Part shown: one piece after another, positions 53,190 through 61,655 of the stretch | Numbering within the stretch: the stretch's first letter is position 1 | Layout: each line of letters starts with the position of its first letter | From: Spirochaetales bacterium | Lineage (GTDB): Bacteria > Spirochaetota > Spirochaetia > JABEVK01 | NCBI GenBank assembly: GCA_947478845.1 | Contig: CANJXC010000004.1 | Coordinates: forward strand, 1 to 64,000 | Length of the DNA stretch: 64,000 bases | Direction: 5' to 3' | Translations under genes and position numbers: made by a program | Notes under the pieces: model-generated | What the model saw: only the letters and a program-made list of their open reading frames with translations | Database searches by the model: none | What the model was told of the DNA's origin: nothing

Positions 53190-53765
53190 GTGCGTTTTGC
53201 TGACCTCACTGTGGCTTTTCTACTGGCCAACAATGTTCTTTTTTGCCATTTTCTCGGGTTGAGTGAAATGCTCGGGCCCGTTTCATTTCAGAAGATCCTT
53301 CGCCGTAGTCTAACGCTTTCGGTAATTCTTGCCGTCAGTAGTGTTTTATTCTGGCTGTTCAACTGGGCCCTTTTGATACCTTTTCAACTCACTTATCTGT
53401 CTACGTTTTTTGCTGTAGCGAATGTAGGTGCAGGCTACTGGCTTTATGTCTGGATCAGACGTGCCTTGGGTCGTGAAGGCTCTTGGCCCGACCCCCGGGA
53501 GTTTCTGTTCCATAGCCTACTTCTTGGCGGAATGCTACTAGCCGTAGGAGCCTCTCGTGACCTGGTAGAAGTTGTCGGGGTGGTATTGGCATCGGTGGTC
53601 GGCTATTCTGTCGGACTAGTATTGCTTCATGCCGTCCTCGTGCGTATGTCTCGGGAGCGAGTTCCGCTTCTCCTGCAAGGGATTCCATTTCAGTTGTTTA
53701 CGGCCGGTTTGGTCTGGTTAGTACTCAATGGCTTGGATTTTCGGTTTACTGGGCAGGCCGGTTAA
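53190..53765 (+). CDS. Rnf subunit A/E (NqrD/E-like membrane protein)
   Basis: 191 residues, six membrane segments. The first helix LLANNVLFCHFLGLSEMLGP matches the NNxV(L)xxxxLG pattern of RnfA and RnfE; the second repeat has a diverged GASRDLVEVVGVVLASVVGY. One A/E-type subunit is present, where a full Rnf has both. A or E cannot be settled by eye. Overlaps the GH57 gene by one base (TAATG). Confidence 0.8.
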   Translation: MRFADLTVAFLLANNVLFCHFLGLSEMLGPVSFQKILRRSLTLSVILAVSSVLFWLFNWALLIPFQLTYLSTFFAVANVGAGYWLYVWIRRALGREGSWPDPREFLFHSLLLGGMLLAVGASRDLVEVVGVVLASVVGYSVGLVLLHAVLVRMSRERVPLLLQGIPFQLFTAGLVWLVLNGLDFRFTGQAG

Positions 53766-55555
53766 TGACCGAAAGACGTCAGGTCATTCTAGGCTTCTGC
53801 TTCATCCCGTCGGTCTTCTCCTCCGAGGAAGTTCTAGAAGCCTATTACCAAAGCGTCGCCAAGCCTTTTCTCAGTATCGCATTCCGTTTTCAAGACGTGC
53901 ATTTTGCCGTGTTCTTTTCCGGACCCCTGCTGAACTGGTTGCGGTTGCGCCATTCGGAATATGTGGCTGCCCTTTCGGAAATGCTCAAGAGGAAGCAGGT
54001 AGAGGTGCTTGGTGGTGGTTTCTTTGCACCACTTTTGCCCCTGATTCCTCCAGGCGATCGCGTCGGTCAAATAGAGGAGCTAACAACAACAGTTCGCAAA
54101 ATGTTTGGTAAACGACCTCGCGGTCTCTGGCTTACCAAGACAGTTTGGGATCCCGGGCTCGTGTCGACGATTGCTGCCAGCGGATTGGAGTTCACTTTTC
54201 TCGACGAAAAAGAGTTTGAACGATTGGGCATCGAAGGTCAGCGGTTGCACCAGCCAAGGTTGACGGAGTTTCAAGGTCGGTTACTAACGGTGCTGCCCCA
54301 CCACGCCCGGCTTTCGGCAGAGGTACAGCACGGGAGTTTTGATGGATTTTTGCGCTGGAGCCGGGAAGCCATTGGCCCTGGTCCGTCGCTGCTGAGTATT
54401 TTCCATTGTTTTGATTCGCACGAGGGAACCAGTTTTTTTTCTCCCGGTTCCGCTGGATTCGAGGCTTTCCTTGACTTGGTTCGTTCTGAAAATCTCAGCG
54501 TAGAGTCTGTGACACCCTCGGTGGTGCTCCGATATTATCCGCAGGCCCTCGAGCGCAGTTACTTCACGGGAACCACCTATGAAGACCTCGCCGCTAGACT
54601 AGGTAGAGTGGCACCACCTCAGTCGCGACTTCAAAGCTGGAAACATTTTCTGGCCGACGATAAAGCGGCCAACAGCCTTTACAACAAGATGGTCTATGTC
54701 AACTTGCTCGTTTCCTCTCTGCGCGGTGACAAGTACAAAAAAAAATCCGCTTACGAAGATCTTTGGAAGTCGCAAACCAGCTCTGCCTACCTTGGGAGTG
54801 CCCAACAGCTAGTTCTAGAGCGGAAGCAGGCCTTTGCCTGTTTGTTGAATGCTGAAGTGCTACTACGAGATCGGGCTACTTTCACCTCGGCTCTCAGCAG
54901 TCAGGACTTTGACCTAGACGGTGTCAAGGAATACCTTTTTCAAGGCAAGAGCTATAATTATTACGTCGATTCCTTTGGAGGCCAAGTTTTCGAGTGGGAC
55001 TGCCTCGATCGTCCCTGGAACTACGTCGACGAAACGGGAGGACGTGGTATCCATCGTCAAGTGTTTGTCGACCGGTTCTTCCGAATCGACCAACCCGAGA
55101 TCGATTCCGCCCAATTCTATCAGCGTGAATATAAACTTGCTGAACTTTCCCGAGATTCAAAGACCCTGGCGCTTGTAGCCACCGATCACCTCGAGGGTAG
55201 AGGCGGTCTGCAACCGATACGCCTTCGAAAAACCTTTATTTTTGATGAAAACACGGTGCAAGTCGACTACGAGCTTGAGCTTCTCGGTGGCCCCGACTGG
55301 GAAGGCTGGTTCACTAGCGAAGTGCATCTCACTGCTGCCCATGGCCTGCAGTGGCTCGAACCTTCCAACTCAGTCCCGGTTACCCAAGTCGTTTTGGCTG
55401 ACAGTTTCCAAAAGAGTCGGCTGCAATGGTCGTGGACTTCGGCAGCGCAGGTTTCGGTTGAAGACGGCAGTGTTCAACCCCGCTGGTGGATGATCCTTCA
55501 CCCCGGCGAACCTTGGCGCTGCCGTGTTAATCTTTTGATGATGGAAGAAGCGTAA
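53765..55555 (+). CDS. GH57-like protein lacking catalytic residues
   Basis: 596 residues with the layout of GH57 glucan transferases: (beta/alpha)7 barrel at about 1-290, helical domain, then DUF1925/1926-like beta domains (RKTFIFDENTVQVDYELELL). Key sites are changed. The nucleophile motif, normally LTERVW, reads GLWLTKTVWDPG with Lys at 125; the start, normally GxHxHQPxG, reads GFCFIPSVFS; and the DDGEKFG acid/base loop reads FDSHEGTSFF. It is thus predicted inactive as a glycosidase. It overlaps rnfA/E (TAATG) and converges on the Fn3 gene, overlapping by 29 bp. Confidence 0.8.
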   Translation: MTERRQVILGFCFIPSVFSSEEVLEAYYQSVAKPFLSIAFRFQDVHFAVFFSGPLLNWLRLRHSEYVAALSEMLKRKQVEVLGGGFFAPLLPLIPPGDRVGQIEELTTTVRKMFGKRPRGLWLTKTVWDPGLVSTIAASGLEFTFLDEKEFERLGIEGQRLHQPRLTEFQGRLLTVLPHHARLSAEVQHGSFDGFLRWSREAIGPGPSLLSIFHCFDSHEGTSFFSPGSAGFEAFLDLVRSENLSVESVTPSVVLRYYPQALERSYFTGTTYEDLAARLGRVAPPQSRLQSWKHFLADDKAANSLYNKMVYVNLLVSSLRGDKYKKKSAYEDLWKSQTSSAYLGSAQQLVLERKQAFACLLNAEVLLRDRATFTSALSSQDFDLDGVKEYLFQGKSYNYYVDSFGGQVFEWDCLDRPWNYVDETGGRGIHRQVFVDRFFRIDQPEIDSAQFYQREYKLAELSRDSKTLALVATDHLEGRGGLQPIRLRKTFIFDENTVQVDYELELLGGPDWEGWFTSEVHLTAAHGLQWLEPSNSVPVTQVVLADSFQKSRLQWSWTSAAQVSVEDGSVQPRWWMILHPGEPWRCRVNLLMMEEA

Positions 55556-56777
55556 ACAGGCTGTCAATCATGTCTTGCACTTCTACCCGGTACATGGTGC
55601 GAGCGGCCAGCAGTTCCAGAAATGCCTTCCGGTAGGACTTTTGACCGGCAAGTGATTGTCCCAAATAGAAATGAACCCTAGCTTCGAGCCCTGCCTCAAG
55701 ATCGAGAGTCAACATTTGGTTCAGCAGATCGACTGAGGACTTCCAGTCTTTTTGAAGGAAATAGGCTTGAACAGTCTGAGAGAGCAACTTCTGATTGCCG
55801 GTGGGTCCTTTCGCACTTTCCTCAGCAAGTGTCCGGGGCGCCGGGAAAGCAATCGTCGCAACCTTCACGCCTTTGGTCCAAGCACTGAGGACCTTTTCAG
55901 TTTCGGGGCTTACCTTGGCGGGACTTTGTGTCGCAGGTTGAGTCGCCATAACCTGACCGGTAACCGGATCGTTAAAAAACGTGAGTTTAGGAACCGGCAG
56001 AGGGCGAAGCGACTGGTCTATCGCCGGCCGCAAAGCAGCCGAAAGAGCGGCTGTCTGCGTGGCTTCACTGACCTTGACCAGCGGAAAACCATAGGCGATT
56101 TCGGTGGTGTTAGCGGATGAAAAGGCTCCTGCAGTATTGCTGGCCAAGGCAGAGGCATCGACGACCGAATAGTAAAAGTCGAGCCCGGGAGGGGGCGAGT
56201 CTACCCATGGCGACTTTGATCCGGTAGTCGACCCTAGTAGCGTGGCATCTTTGAGGTTTGTCAGTGATTTGACCGGGATAGTTGTGCGGTAGATCGAGAC
56301 TTTCTTTTCAGCTGGAACGGAACGGAACGAGATTTGCAGAGTTTTACCCGAAAGCGTCACCGTCAGCCCACTCACCGTGGCGGGAGCTTTCGGGTCAGCC
56401 GCGGCAGGACCGAGGGCTGAGGTTGTCTTATTGCGGTCTGGAATGAAAAAGTTGCGGCGGTTGCCGTCGGAATCTTTGAGCAGCACCAGGTAGTACGAAG
56501 GTGCGCTCACTGTGAGGTCATCGAACTGCATGACGCCCGCTGCTACTGTGGACAATAATTGTGCCGACGGGAGCGAATCTTTCGCGATCTCATTTGGAGA
56601 ACGCCAAATCTCGTATTTGGCTCCCGTGAACCCAACGGCATCCTTCCACGTAAGCCGAACGTGGCCTGCCACTAGGCTAGCATCAAGCTTGGTTATGTAA
56701 GCCTGCCCCTCCTGCCCCGAAAGACCGGAAGCCAACACGAGAAGGGGTAGCAAAATCCAACGGGACAACAATATCAC
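55527..56777 (-). CDS. secreted Fn3-like and TPR-like protein
   Basis: 416 residues. Signal peptide (MILLSRWILLPLLVLASGLS, then GQEGQA). Two fibronectin-type-III-like domains (AGHVRLTWKDAVGFTGAKYE; KTLQISFRSVPAEKKVSIYR) and a C-terminal helical tail resembling TPRs (DWKSSVDLLNQMLTLDLEAG, then AFLELLAARTMYRVEVQDMI). A GH57 gene end overlaps its 3' end. Envelope-located, function unknown. Confidence 0.7.
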   Translation of the reverse strand: MILLSRWILLPLLVLASGLSGQEGQAYITKLDASLVAGHVRLTWKDAVGFTGAKYEIWRSPNEIAKDSLPSAQLLSTVAAGVMQFDDLTVSAPSYYLVLLKDSDGNRRNFFIPDRNKTTSALGPAAADPKAPATVSGLTVTLSGKTLQISFRSVPAEKKVSIYRTTIPVKSLTNLKDATLLGSTTGSKSPWVDSPPPGLDFYYSVVDASALASNTAGAFSSANTTEIAYGFPLVKVSEATQTAALSAALRPAIDQSLRPLPVPKLTFFNDPVTGQVMATQPATQSPAKVSPETEKVLSAWTKGVKVATIAFPAPRTLAEESAKGPTGNQKLLSQTVQAYFLQKDWKSSVDLLNQMLTLDLEAGLEARVHFYLGQSLAGQKSYRKAFLELLAARTMYRVEVQDMIDSLFTLLPSSKD

Positions 56778-56824
56778 CTGTAAAAGCCCTCTCTAAGGTT
56801 CTCGGTCCTGAGACGCCAAAAATC

Positions 56825-56861
56825 AATCCTATTTGACAGGATTCCCCGAAAGACATAGATT
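56825..56861 (+). promoter_or_regulatory. promoter and inverted repeat of the Cas2-like/prfB operon
   Basis: TTGACA (56833-56838), 17 bp, TAGATT (56856-56861), very close to consensus. The -10 ends six bases before the ATG of the Cas2-like gene, so the transcript would begin at or next to the start codon. The -35 is bracketed by AATCCT (56825-56830) and AGGATT (56838-56843), a 6-bp inverted repeat that could be an operator. Confidence 0.7.
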
Positions 56862-56867
56862 CAGGCT

Positions 56868-57140
56868 ATGTTCGTTTCGGCCGCTTGCGACTATGGAAAT
56901 GACGACAGTCGCATCAAGGTAGACCAGTTGCTACTGCAGTATGGCTTCCGAAAAGTCCAAAAAAACTTGTACGAATCGACCAGCTTGTCTGAAAAAAACC
57001 TAGCGCGGCTGAAGCTAGAAGTTGACAGGCTTACCGACTTCTACGACACCCTGCGCCTCTACCAGTTTCCGATGGAAAACACCCTTGTGATTACCTCGCT
57101 CGAGGGAAAAAAATGGAAACGTTCGGTGCTCAAACCTTAG
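56868..57140 (+). CDS. stand-alone Cas2-like protein
   Basis: 90 residues with the ferredoxin-like layout of Cas2: first strand with the usual Asp (MFVSAACDYGNDDSRIKVDQ), helix (LLLQYGFRKVQKNLYES), second helix (LARLKLEVDRLTDFYDTLRL) and late strands (ENTLVITSLEGKK). The metal-site Asp is D8. No cas1, other cas gene or repeat array is within the window. Its stop lies 10 bp before the prfB start, so they are co-transcribed. Some orphan Cas2 relatives are VapD-like nucleases. Fold call moderately sure, function unknown. Confidence 0.65.
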   Translation: MFVSAACDYGNDDSRIKVDQLLLQYGFRKVQKNLYESTSLSEKNLARLKLEVDRLTDFYDTLRLYQFPMENTLVITSLEGKKWKRSVLKP

Positions 57141-57149
57141 GAGAATCTC

Positions 57150-58281
57150 ATGATCGAAGACCTTCAAAACCGCATCGCACAAATTGGCATCCAAGCGCGT
57201 GAAACATGGAGGCGTCTTTGACCCGGACGCCGTCAACCAGCAGATAGAGGACGAAGAAGCCGTTACCCACGACCCTGCGTTTTGGAACGACCAAGAGCGG
57301 GCCCAGAGGGTGATGGCTACCATCAAACGACTTCGTGGACGCTTGGAACCATGGAAAGGTTTGCTTCAAGACCTTGATGATTTAGAAACCCTCAACCAAA
57401 TGGCAATGGCCGAGGGTGATCAGACTCAGGAAAGTGAACTTGTCGCGCTTGTGGCAAAGGTCGAGGAAACCTACCAACGGCGTAAAGTGCTTGAGTTGTT
57501 GTCGGATGAGGCGGACCCGTTTGACGCTTACCTTGATATCCATGCGGGCGCAGGAGGAACCGAAGCTTGTGACTGGGCGTCGATGCTTCTGCGCATGTAC
57601 ACCCGCTGGGCTGAGCGTCGCAAGTTCAAGGTGGAAGTCGTCGATCTTTTGGAAGCCGAGGGTGGCGTCAAGTCGGCCACCTTGCAGATTTCCGGCGAGT
57701 TTGCCTATGGCTATCTGAAAGCCGAAAACGGAGTTCATCGCCTAGTTCGCATCAGTCCATTTGATGCTGCTGCCCGGCGTCACACAAGCTTCACTTCAGT
57801 TTCTATCCATCCCGTCATTGACGACACAATCACGGTAGACATCAAGGACGACGACCTGAGGATCGATACCTATCGGGCTCAAGGGGCGGGTGGCCAGCAT
57901 GTCAACAAGACCGACTCAGCAGTGCGTTTGACTCACCTTCCCACGGGCATAGTGGTTCAGTGTCAAAACGAGCGTTCCCAACACAAGAACAAGGCCACTG
58001 CCATGGGAATTCTGAAGAGCAGGCTCTATGAACATTACAAATTAGAACAGGACAAGGAAATGGCCAAATACACAGCCGGAAAGAAAGCGATCGAGTGGGG
58101 ATCACAGATCCGAAGTTATGTCTTTCAACCTTACACCATGGTCAAAGACCACCGCAACAAACACGAAACAGGAAACGTAAACGCCGTTATGGACGGCGAC
58201 ATCGATGACTTCATGGAGGAGTACTTGAAGTTTTCGTGGGAGAACAAGAGCTTCGTTCCCGATGGTGATGACGACCTCTAG
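57150..58281 (+). CDS. prfB: peptide chain release factor 2 with programmed +1 frameshift
   Basis: Reads UGA and UAA stops. Starts at ATG 57150 (AGGAG upstream). After 23 codons the frame meets TGA at 57219-57221 in CGTCTTTGAC; GGAGG (57208-57212) is three bases before CTT, exactly the spacing of the E. coli prfB frameshift. After a +1 shift the second part runs from GAC 57220 (DPDAVNQQ) to 58281. It contains the SPF anticodon-like motif (VRISPFDAAARRHTSF) and the GGQ catalytic motif (GAGGQHVNKTDSAVR). Autoregulation by RF2 level is expected. Confidence 0.95.
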
Positions 58282-59680
58282 GCTTGCTCTGGCGGCATTG
58301 TGGATTTCTCTCGGAATCCACCTCTGGGCACAGACCGATCCTGCGGTTGTTCCTACCCAATGGACTTGGGCCTATGCCGAGTTTCAGGTAGACCCGACGG
58401 GCCCAGCAGATTCACCTTGGCGGATCACCCTTCCGCAGTTGCTGGTCAAGGGCTGGGAACAGCCCGAAAAGCACGTACTTACGGAACCGGAAAAAACAGC
58501 TTGGCGAGGTAAAAATCTGGCCCGCCAGCGTTTGGAGATTCAGAAACAGCTAGACCAAAAGGCGCTTGATCGTAGCCGACTGCTGCTTGGTCCCAAAGTA
58601 AAGCCTGCCGAGGTAACGGCTGCCGAAAAAGCGATTGCTGATCTTGCGGCACAATTTGAAGCGCTCGATAAAGCAACGCCACAAAGTTTGCCGGAAAGCC
58701 TCGTGCTTTCTCGCAAGGACGCTCCGGGACACGAAGGATTTCCCTCAACCAAAACCTCACCGCAAGCTCTCGAACTGGAGTCGGGAGCTTACTACCTTTT
58801 GACAGGAAAGGTGAAAATCGTCGCAGGATACCTTTCGGTCTCGGTTTTTTTGACGAGTACCCTCGAAGGAAAGGTTCTGGCTAGTTGGAGTTCCACTTTT
58901 GCGCCCGATGAGGCCCCTGAACAGATGGTGTTAGCGAGAAGAACCCTTCAGGAGGTTTTTTTGGGGCGACCTTGGGCCTCCCTGGAGTTGACGAGCACCA
59001 CCGAAGGAACCTCCGTAGAGGTGGGAAATTACGGTACGGAAACTCTACCATGGCGCGGTGAAACCCTGAGCCCGGGCCCACTTACGCTCAAGATCCATCG
59101 TCCCGGACTCGCCACAGAAGTGATGCCGGTTGACCTGCTTCCGGCACAAGTGACGAGGCTCCACCTGCAAGTGCCTGAAGGCGAGGTGCAGACCCTACTG
59201 CTGACAAGCGAGCCTAGCGAGGCTTCAGTGACCATCGATAGCCGTCTGCTCGGATTGACCCCACTAAGGATTCCTAGACCACTTTCGACCGCGAGAATAA
59301 CGGTAAAGCTGGAGGGATTCGCACCGACGGTTCTCGAGCTCGGACCGAAGTCCGCGCCTGAGATCGACGTGGTGCTCCAGGCCCAGACTCCCTCCCCGGA
59401 TGTGACGGGCGCACGAGACCTTTACTACCAGTTGGCCCTAGCTACGACGTTTTCGATGGCCGGGGCAATGTTCCTGAGGGAAGGTGCCGACCAAGCCTAC
59501 AAGCTCGCACTCGCCTACGCTAATGGAAAAAGTCTTGACAACTTTGAAGCTGCGAAACTGCAGTACGAGTTTACCTGGTATGTATCCCAGGCAACCTTGG
59601 CCTTGACCACTGGTGTTTTTGTTTGGATGATGTTGTCACTCGGTGACTACTTGAACGCTGTGCAGACCCCCATTCCTTAA
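58262..59680 (+). CDS. secreted PEGA-domain protein
   Basis: 472 residues (ATG 58262 or 58268; it overlaps the prfB end by 20 bp). Signal peptide (LALAALWISLGIHLWA, cleavage after AQ). A helical charged part (~75-135), a beta-rich part and a PEGA domain at about 318-360 (LLTSEPSEASVTIDSRLLGL, TPLRIPRP). One or two C-terminal membrane helices (FTWYVSQATLALTTGVFVWM). PEGA proteins are abundant in spirochaete envelopes. Confidence 0.75.
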   Translation: MVMTTSRLALAALWISLGIHLWAQTDPAVVPTQWTWAYAEFQVDPTGPADSPWRITLPQLLVKGWEQPEKHVLTEPEKTAWRGKNLARQRLEIQKQLDQKALDRSRLLLGPKVKPAEVTAAEKAIADLAAQFEALDKATPQSLPESLVLSRKDAPGHEGFPSTKTSPQALELESGAYYLLTGKVKIVAGYLSVSVFLTSTLEGKVLASWSSTFAPDEAPEQMVLARRTLQEVFLGRPWASLELTSTTEGTSVEVGNYGTETLPWRGETLSPGPLTLKIHRPGLATEVMPVDLLPAQVTRLHLQVPEGEVQTLLLTSEPSEASVTIDSRLLGLTPLRIPRPLSTARITVKLEGFAPTVLELGPKSAPEIDVVLQAQTPSPDVTGARDLYYQLALATTFSMAGAMFLREGADQAYKLALAYANGKSLDNFEAAKLQYEFTWYVSQATLALTTGVFVWMMLSLGDYLNAVQTPIP

Positions 59681-59688
59681 GGTGCATC

Positions 59689-60558
59689 ATGAAAAAAGGC
59701 TTGTTCCAGCAACTCCGTGAAAGGTTCTTTGGTCCCGGAAACCAGGCCGAGTTCGAGGAGATTGAGGACCTTTTGCTGGAAGCCGATCTTGGGTACAAAA
59801 CCGCCAAGGCCGTGTGCGAAAGTTTGAGGGATCTTGCTAAAAAGGGAAAACTTAAAACCCGGGAACAACTGCGCGGCGCGCTCAAAGAGGTTCTGCGTCC
59901 TCTGCTGAAGTCTATGGTTCTGCCTTACAGGCCGGATGGCCTCAACCTTTATCTGTTGCTGGGCGTCAATGGTGTTGGCAAAACTACCTCGATTGCCAAG
60001 TTGGCGGCTTGGATGAAAGCAAACGACCGCGGCCCCGTGCTGTTGGCCGCCGGTGATACCTTCCGAGCCGCGGCGATTGAGCAGCTACAACTTCACGGCG
60101 ACCGGCAAAATGTGAGGGTGGTGGCTCAGGCCCACGGCTCAGACCCCGGCGCGGTTTTGTTCGATGCTCTCAGCAGCGCTCAGGCCCGAGGCGAGAAGGT
60201 TATCCTCGCCGACACTGCTGGCCGAATGCATAATAAAATTAATCTGGTTAAGGAGTTGCAGAAACTTGACAAGATTGCCGTTTCGAAAGTGAATGGGGGT
60301 ATCTACCAGAAAATTCTTGTCCTCGATGCGACAACAGGCCAGAACGCTTTCCAGCAGGCCCAGGTTTTTCATCAGGCCGTTGGCGTCGACGGCATCATTT
60401 TGTCGAAATATGATTCTTCCGGCAGGGGTGGCATCGCAGTTGCAATTTCTTCCGAGCTCGGCTTGCCTTTTTTGTTCTTCGGAACCGGGGAAAAACCAGC
60501 TGATTTTGCCCCGTTCGACATTGAACAGTTCCTTGAAGGGTTACTCGGTTCCGAATGA
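59689..60558 (+). CDS. ftsY: signal recognition particle receptor FtsY
   Basis: 289 residues: short N domain and GTPase G domain with G1 LGVNGVGKTTSIAKLA, DTFRAAAIEQL, G3 ILADTAGRMHNK and a diverged G4 (SKYD instead of TKLD) in IILSKYDSSGRGGIA. The acidic A domain of E. coli FtsY is absent, as in many bacteria. Start ATG 59689. Overlaps the next gene by ATGA. Confidence 0.93.
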   Translation: MKKGLFQQLRERFFGPGNQAEFEEIEDLLLEADLGYKTAKAVCESLRDLAKKGKLKTREQLRGALKEVLRPLLKSMVLPYRPDGLNLYLLLGVNGVGKTTSIAKLAAWMKANDRGPVLLAAGDTFRAAAIEQLQLHGDRQNVRVVAQAHGSDPGAVLFDALSSAQARGEKVILADTAGRMHNKINLVKELQKLDKIAVSKVNGGIYQKILVLDATTGQNAFQQAQVFHQAVGVDGIILSKYDSSGRGGIAVAISSELGLPFLFFGTGEKPADFAPFDIEQFLEGLLGSE

Positions 60559-61655
60559 AGGCCATGCTGCCGGGTGCGTCAACCACCTTGATGGGTTGCC
60601 TACTGGTTCTGGCGCTGCCGCTGGGGGCACAAACTCAATGGGTCGTGTCTGATAGCCTTGGTACGACATCGCCAGAAGCGAACCAGCGATCCAAACCGGG
60701 TAAAGGGTGGTTCCTGGGAATTGAGCATTTGGGATCACAGGAGAAAAGAACCCTCACTTTTGATGGAGTCGAAAAGAAAGTCTTTGTTCTGGATTTTGAT
60801 GAGGTGAACCGTCTTACCCGTTCACGAACCTTTCAAGGCGGCGTGATGGTCGATGATCTGAGTTATCAGGCTGGAACAACCTGGCCATCCCGAGAAACTC
60901 TATTCAACGATGGTCAGCCCAGCGTGCAATACGAATATGTGTTTGGTCCCGATGGCCTGCGAAGCAGACATGCCACCAATTCCAGCGGAGTTTTCCTCTA
61001 TGAAGACAAGTTGTCGCGGTTGCCGGACGGTCGGTTGCGCCGCCTCGAGCGCGATGGTCCCGATGGTCCCCTTGCTGAGGTCTCTTGGACCTACAACTCT
61101 CAGGGTCTGGCTCAACTTTGGGTGGCAGACGAGGACCTCAAAGCAGCTGGAAGGCATAAGCTGGTCACCTACGGATCTGGTTCGGTTCGGGAGGATCTTC
61201 TTGAGAACCTCACACTTCTGCTTTCCCGCGTCACCGTGGATCAAGCAGGGGGAGGGACTACCGAGCGCGAGAGCTCAGGAAAAGAGAACGCAGTGGTGGA
61301 TAGGGTCAGAGACTCCCGCGGACGCCAAATCTTGGAGACCGTCAGCATACCCGGGCAACCGAACAAGGTGACCCGCTGGAATTGGGACGACAACGACCGC
61401 GTGACCCATGAGGAAACCGACATCCCGGGTGGTCTGGAGACGACAGACCTGACTTATGAGGGTGACCAGATTGTGACCGTGCACCGCCGACTGGGAGAAA
61501 TTACGACCCGGCAGACGGAGGTCGATGGCGAAAAGGTTCTTGTTGAACTCTTCGATCGTGGTGAAAAGTTTCTGGAAGAAGCGTGGCACGGGGGACGAAA
61601 AACCGCAGAACGTTACTTTACCGATGGTCGGTTAGTGAGGGAGAGAAAGCTGTGA
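60555..61655 (+). CDS. secreted hypothetical protein with toxin-like repeats
   Basis: 366 residues with a signal peptide (TTLMGCLLVLALPLGAQ). The body consists of short beta-hairpin units (WTYNSQGLAQLWVADEDLKA; TRWNWDDNDRVTHEETDIPG; TYEGDQIVTVHRRLGEITTR) like YD/RHS-type or MORN-like antiparallel repeats. It sits between ftsY and the LolC-type gene in a chain of overlapping genes (ATGA and GTGA). Function unknown; location suggests an envelope job. Confidence 0.6.
   Translation: MKAMLPGASTTLMGCLLVLALPLGAQTQWVVSDSLGTTSPEANQRSKPGKGWFLGIEHLGSQEKRTLTFDGVEKKVFVLDFDEVNRLTRSRTFQGGVMVDDLSYQAGTTWPSRETLFNDGQPSVQYEYVFGPDGLRSRHATNSSGVFLYEDKLSRLPDGRLRRLERDGPDGPLAEVSWTYNSQGLAQLWVADEDLKAAGRHKLVTYGSGSVREDLLENLTLLLSRVTVDQAGGGTTERESSGKENAVVDRVRDSRGRQILETVSIPGQPNKVTRWNWDDNDRVTHEETDIPGGLETTDLTYEGDQIVTVHRRLGEITTRQTEVDGEKVLVELFDRGEKFLEEAWHGGRKTAERYFTDGRLVRERKL

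Noticed and set aside
56868-57140. CRISPR-Cas locus around the Cas2-like gene
   Set aside because: No repeat array, cas1 or effector gene is present anywhere in the window.
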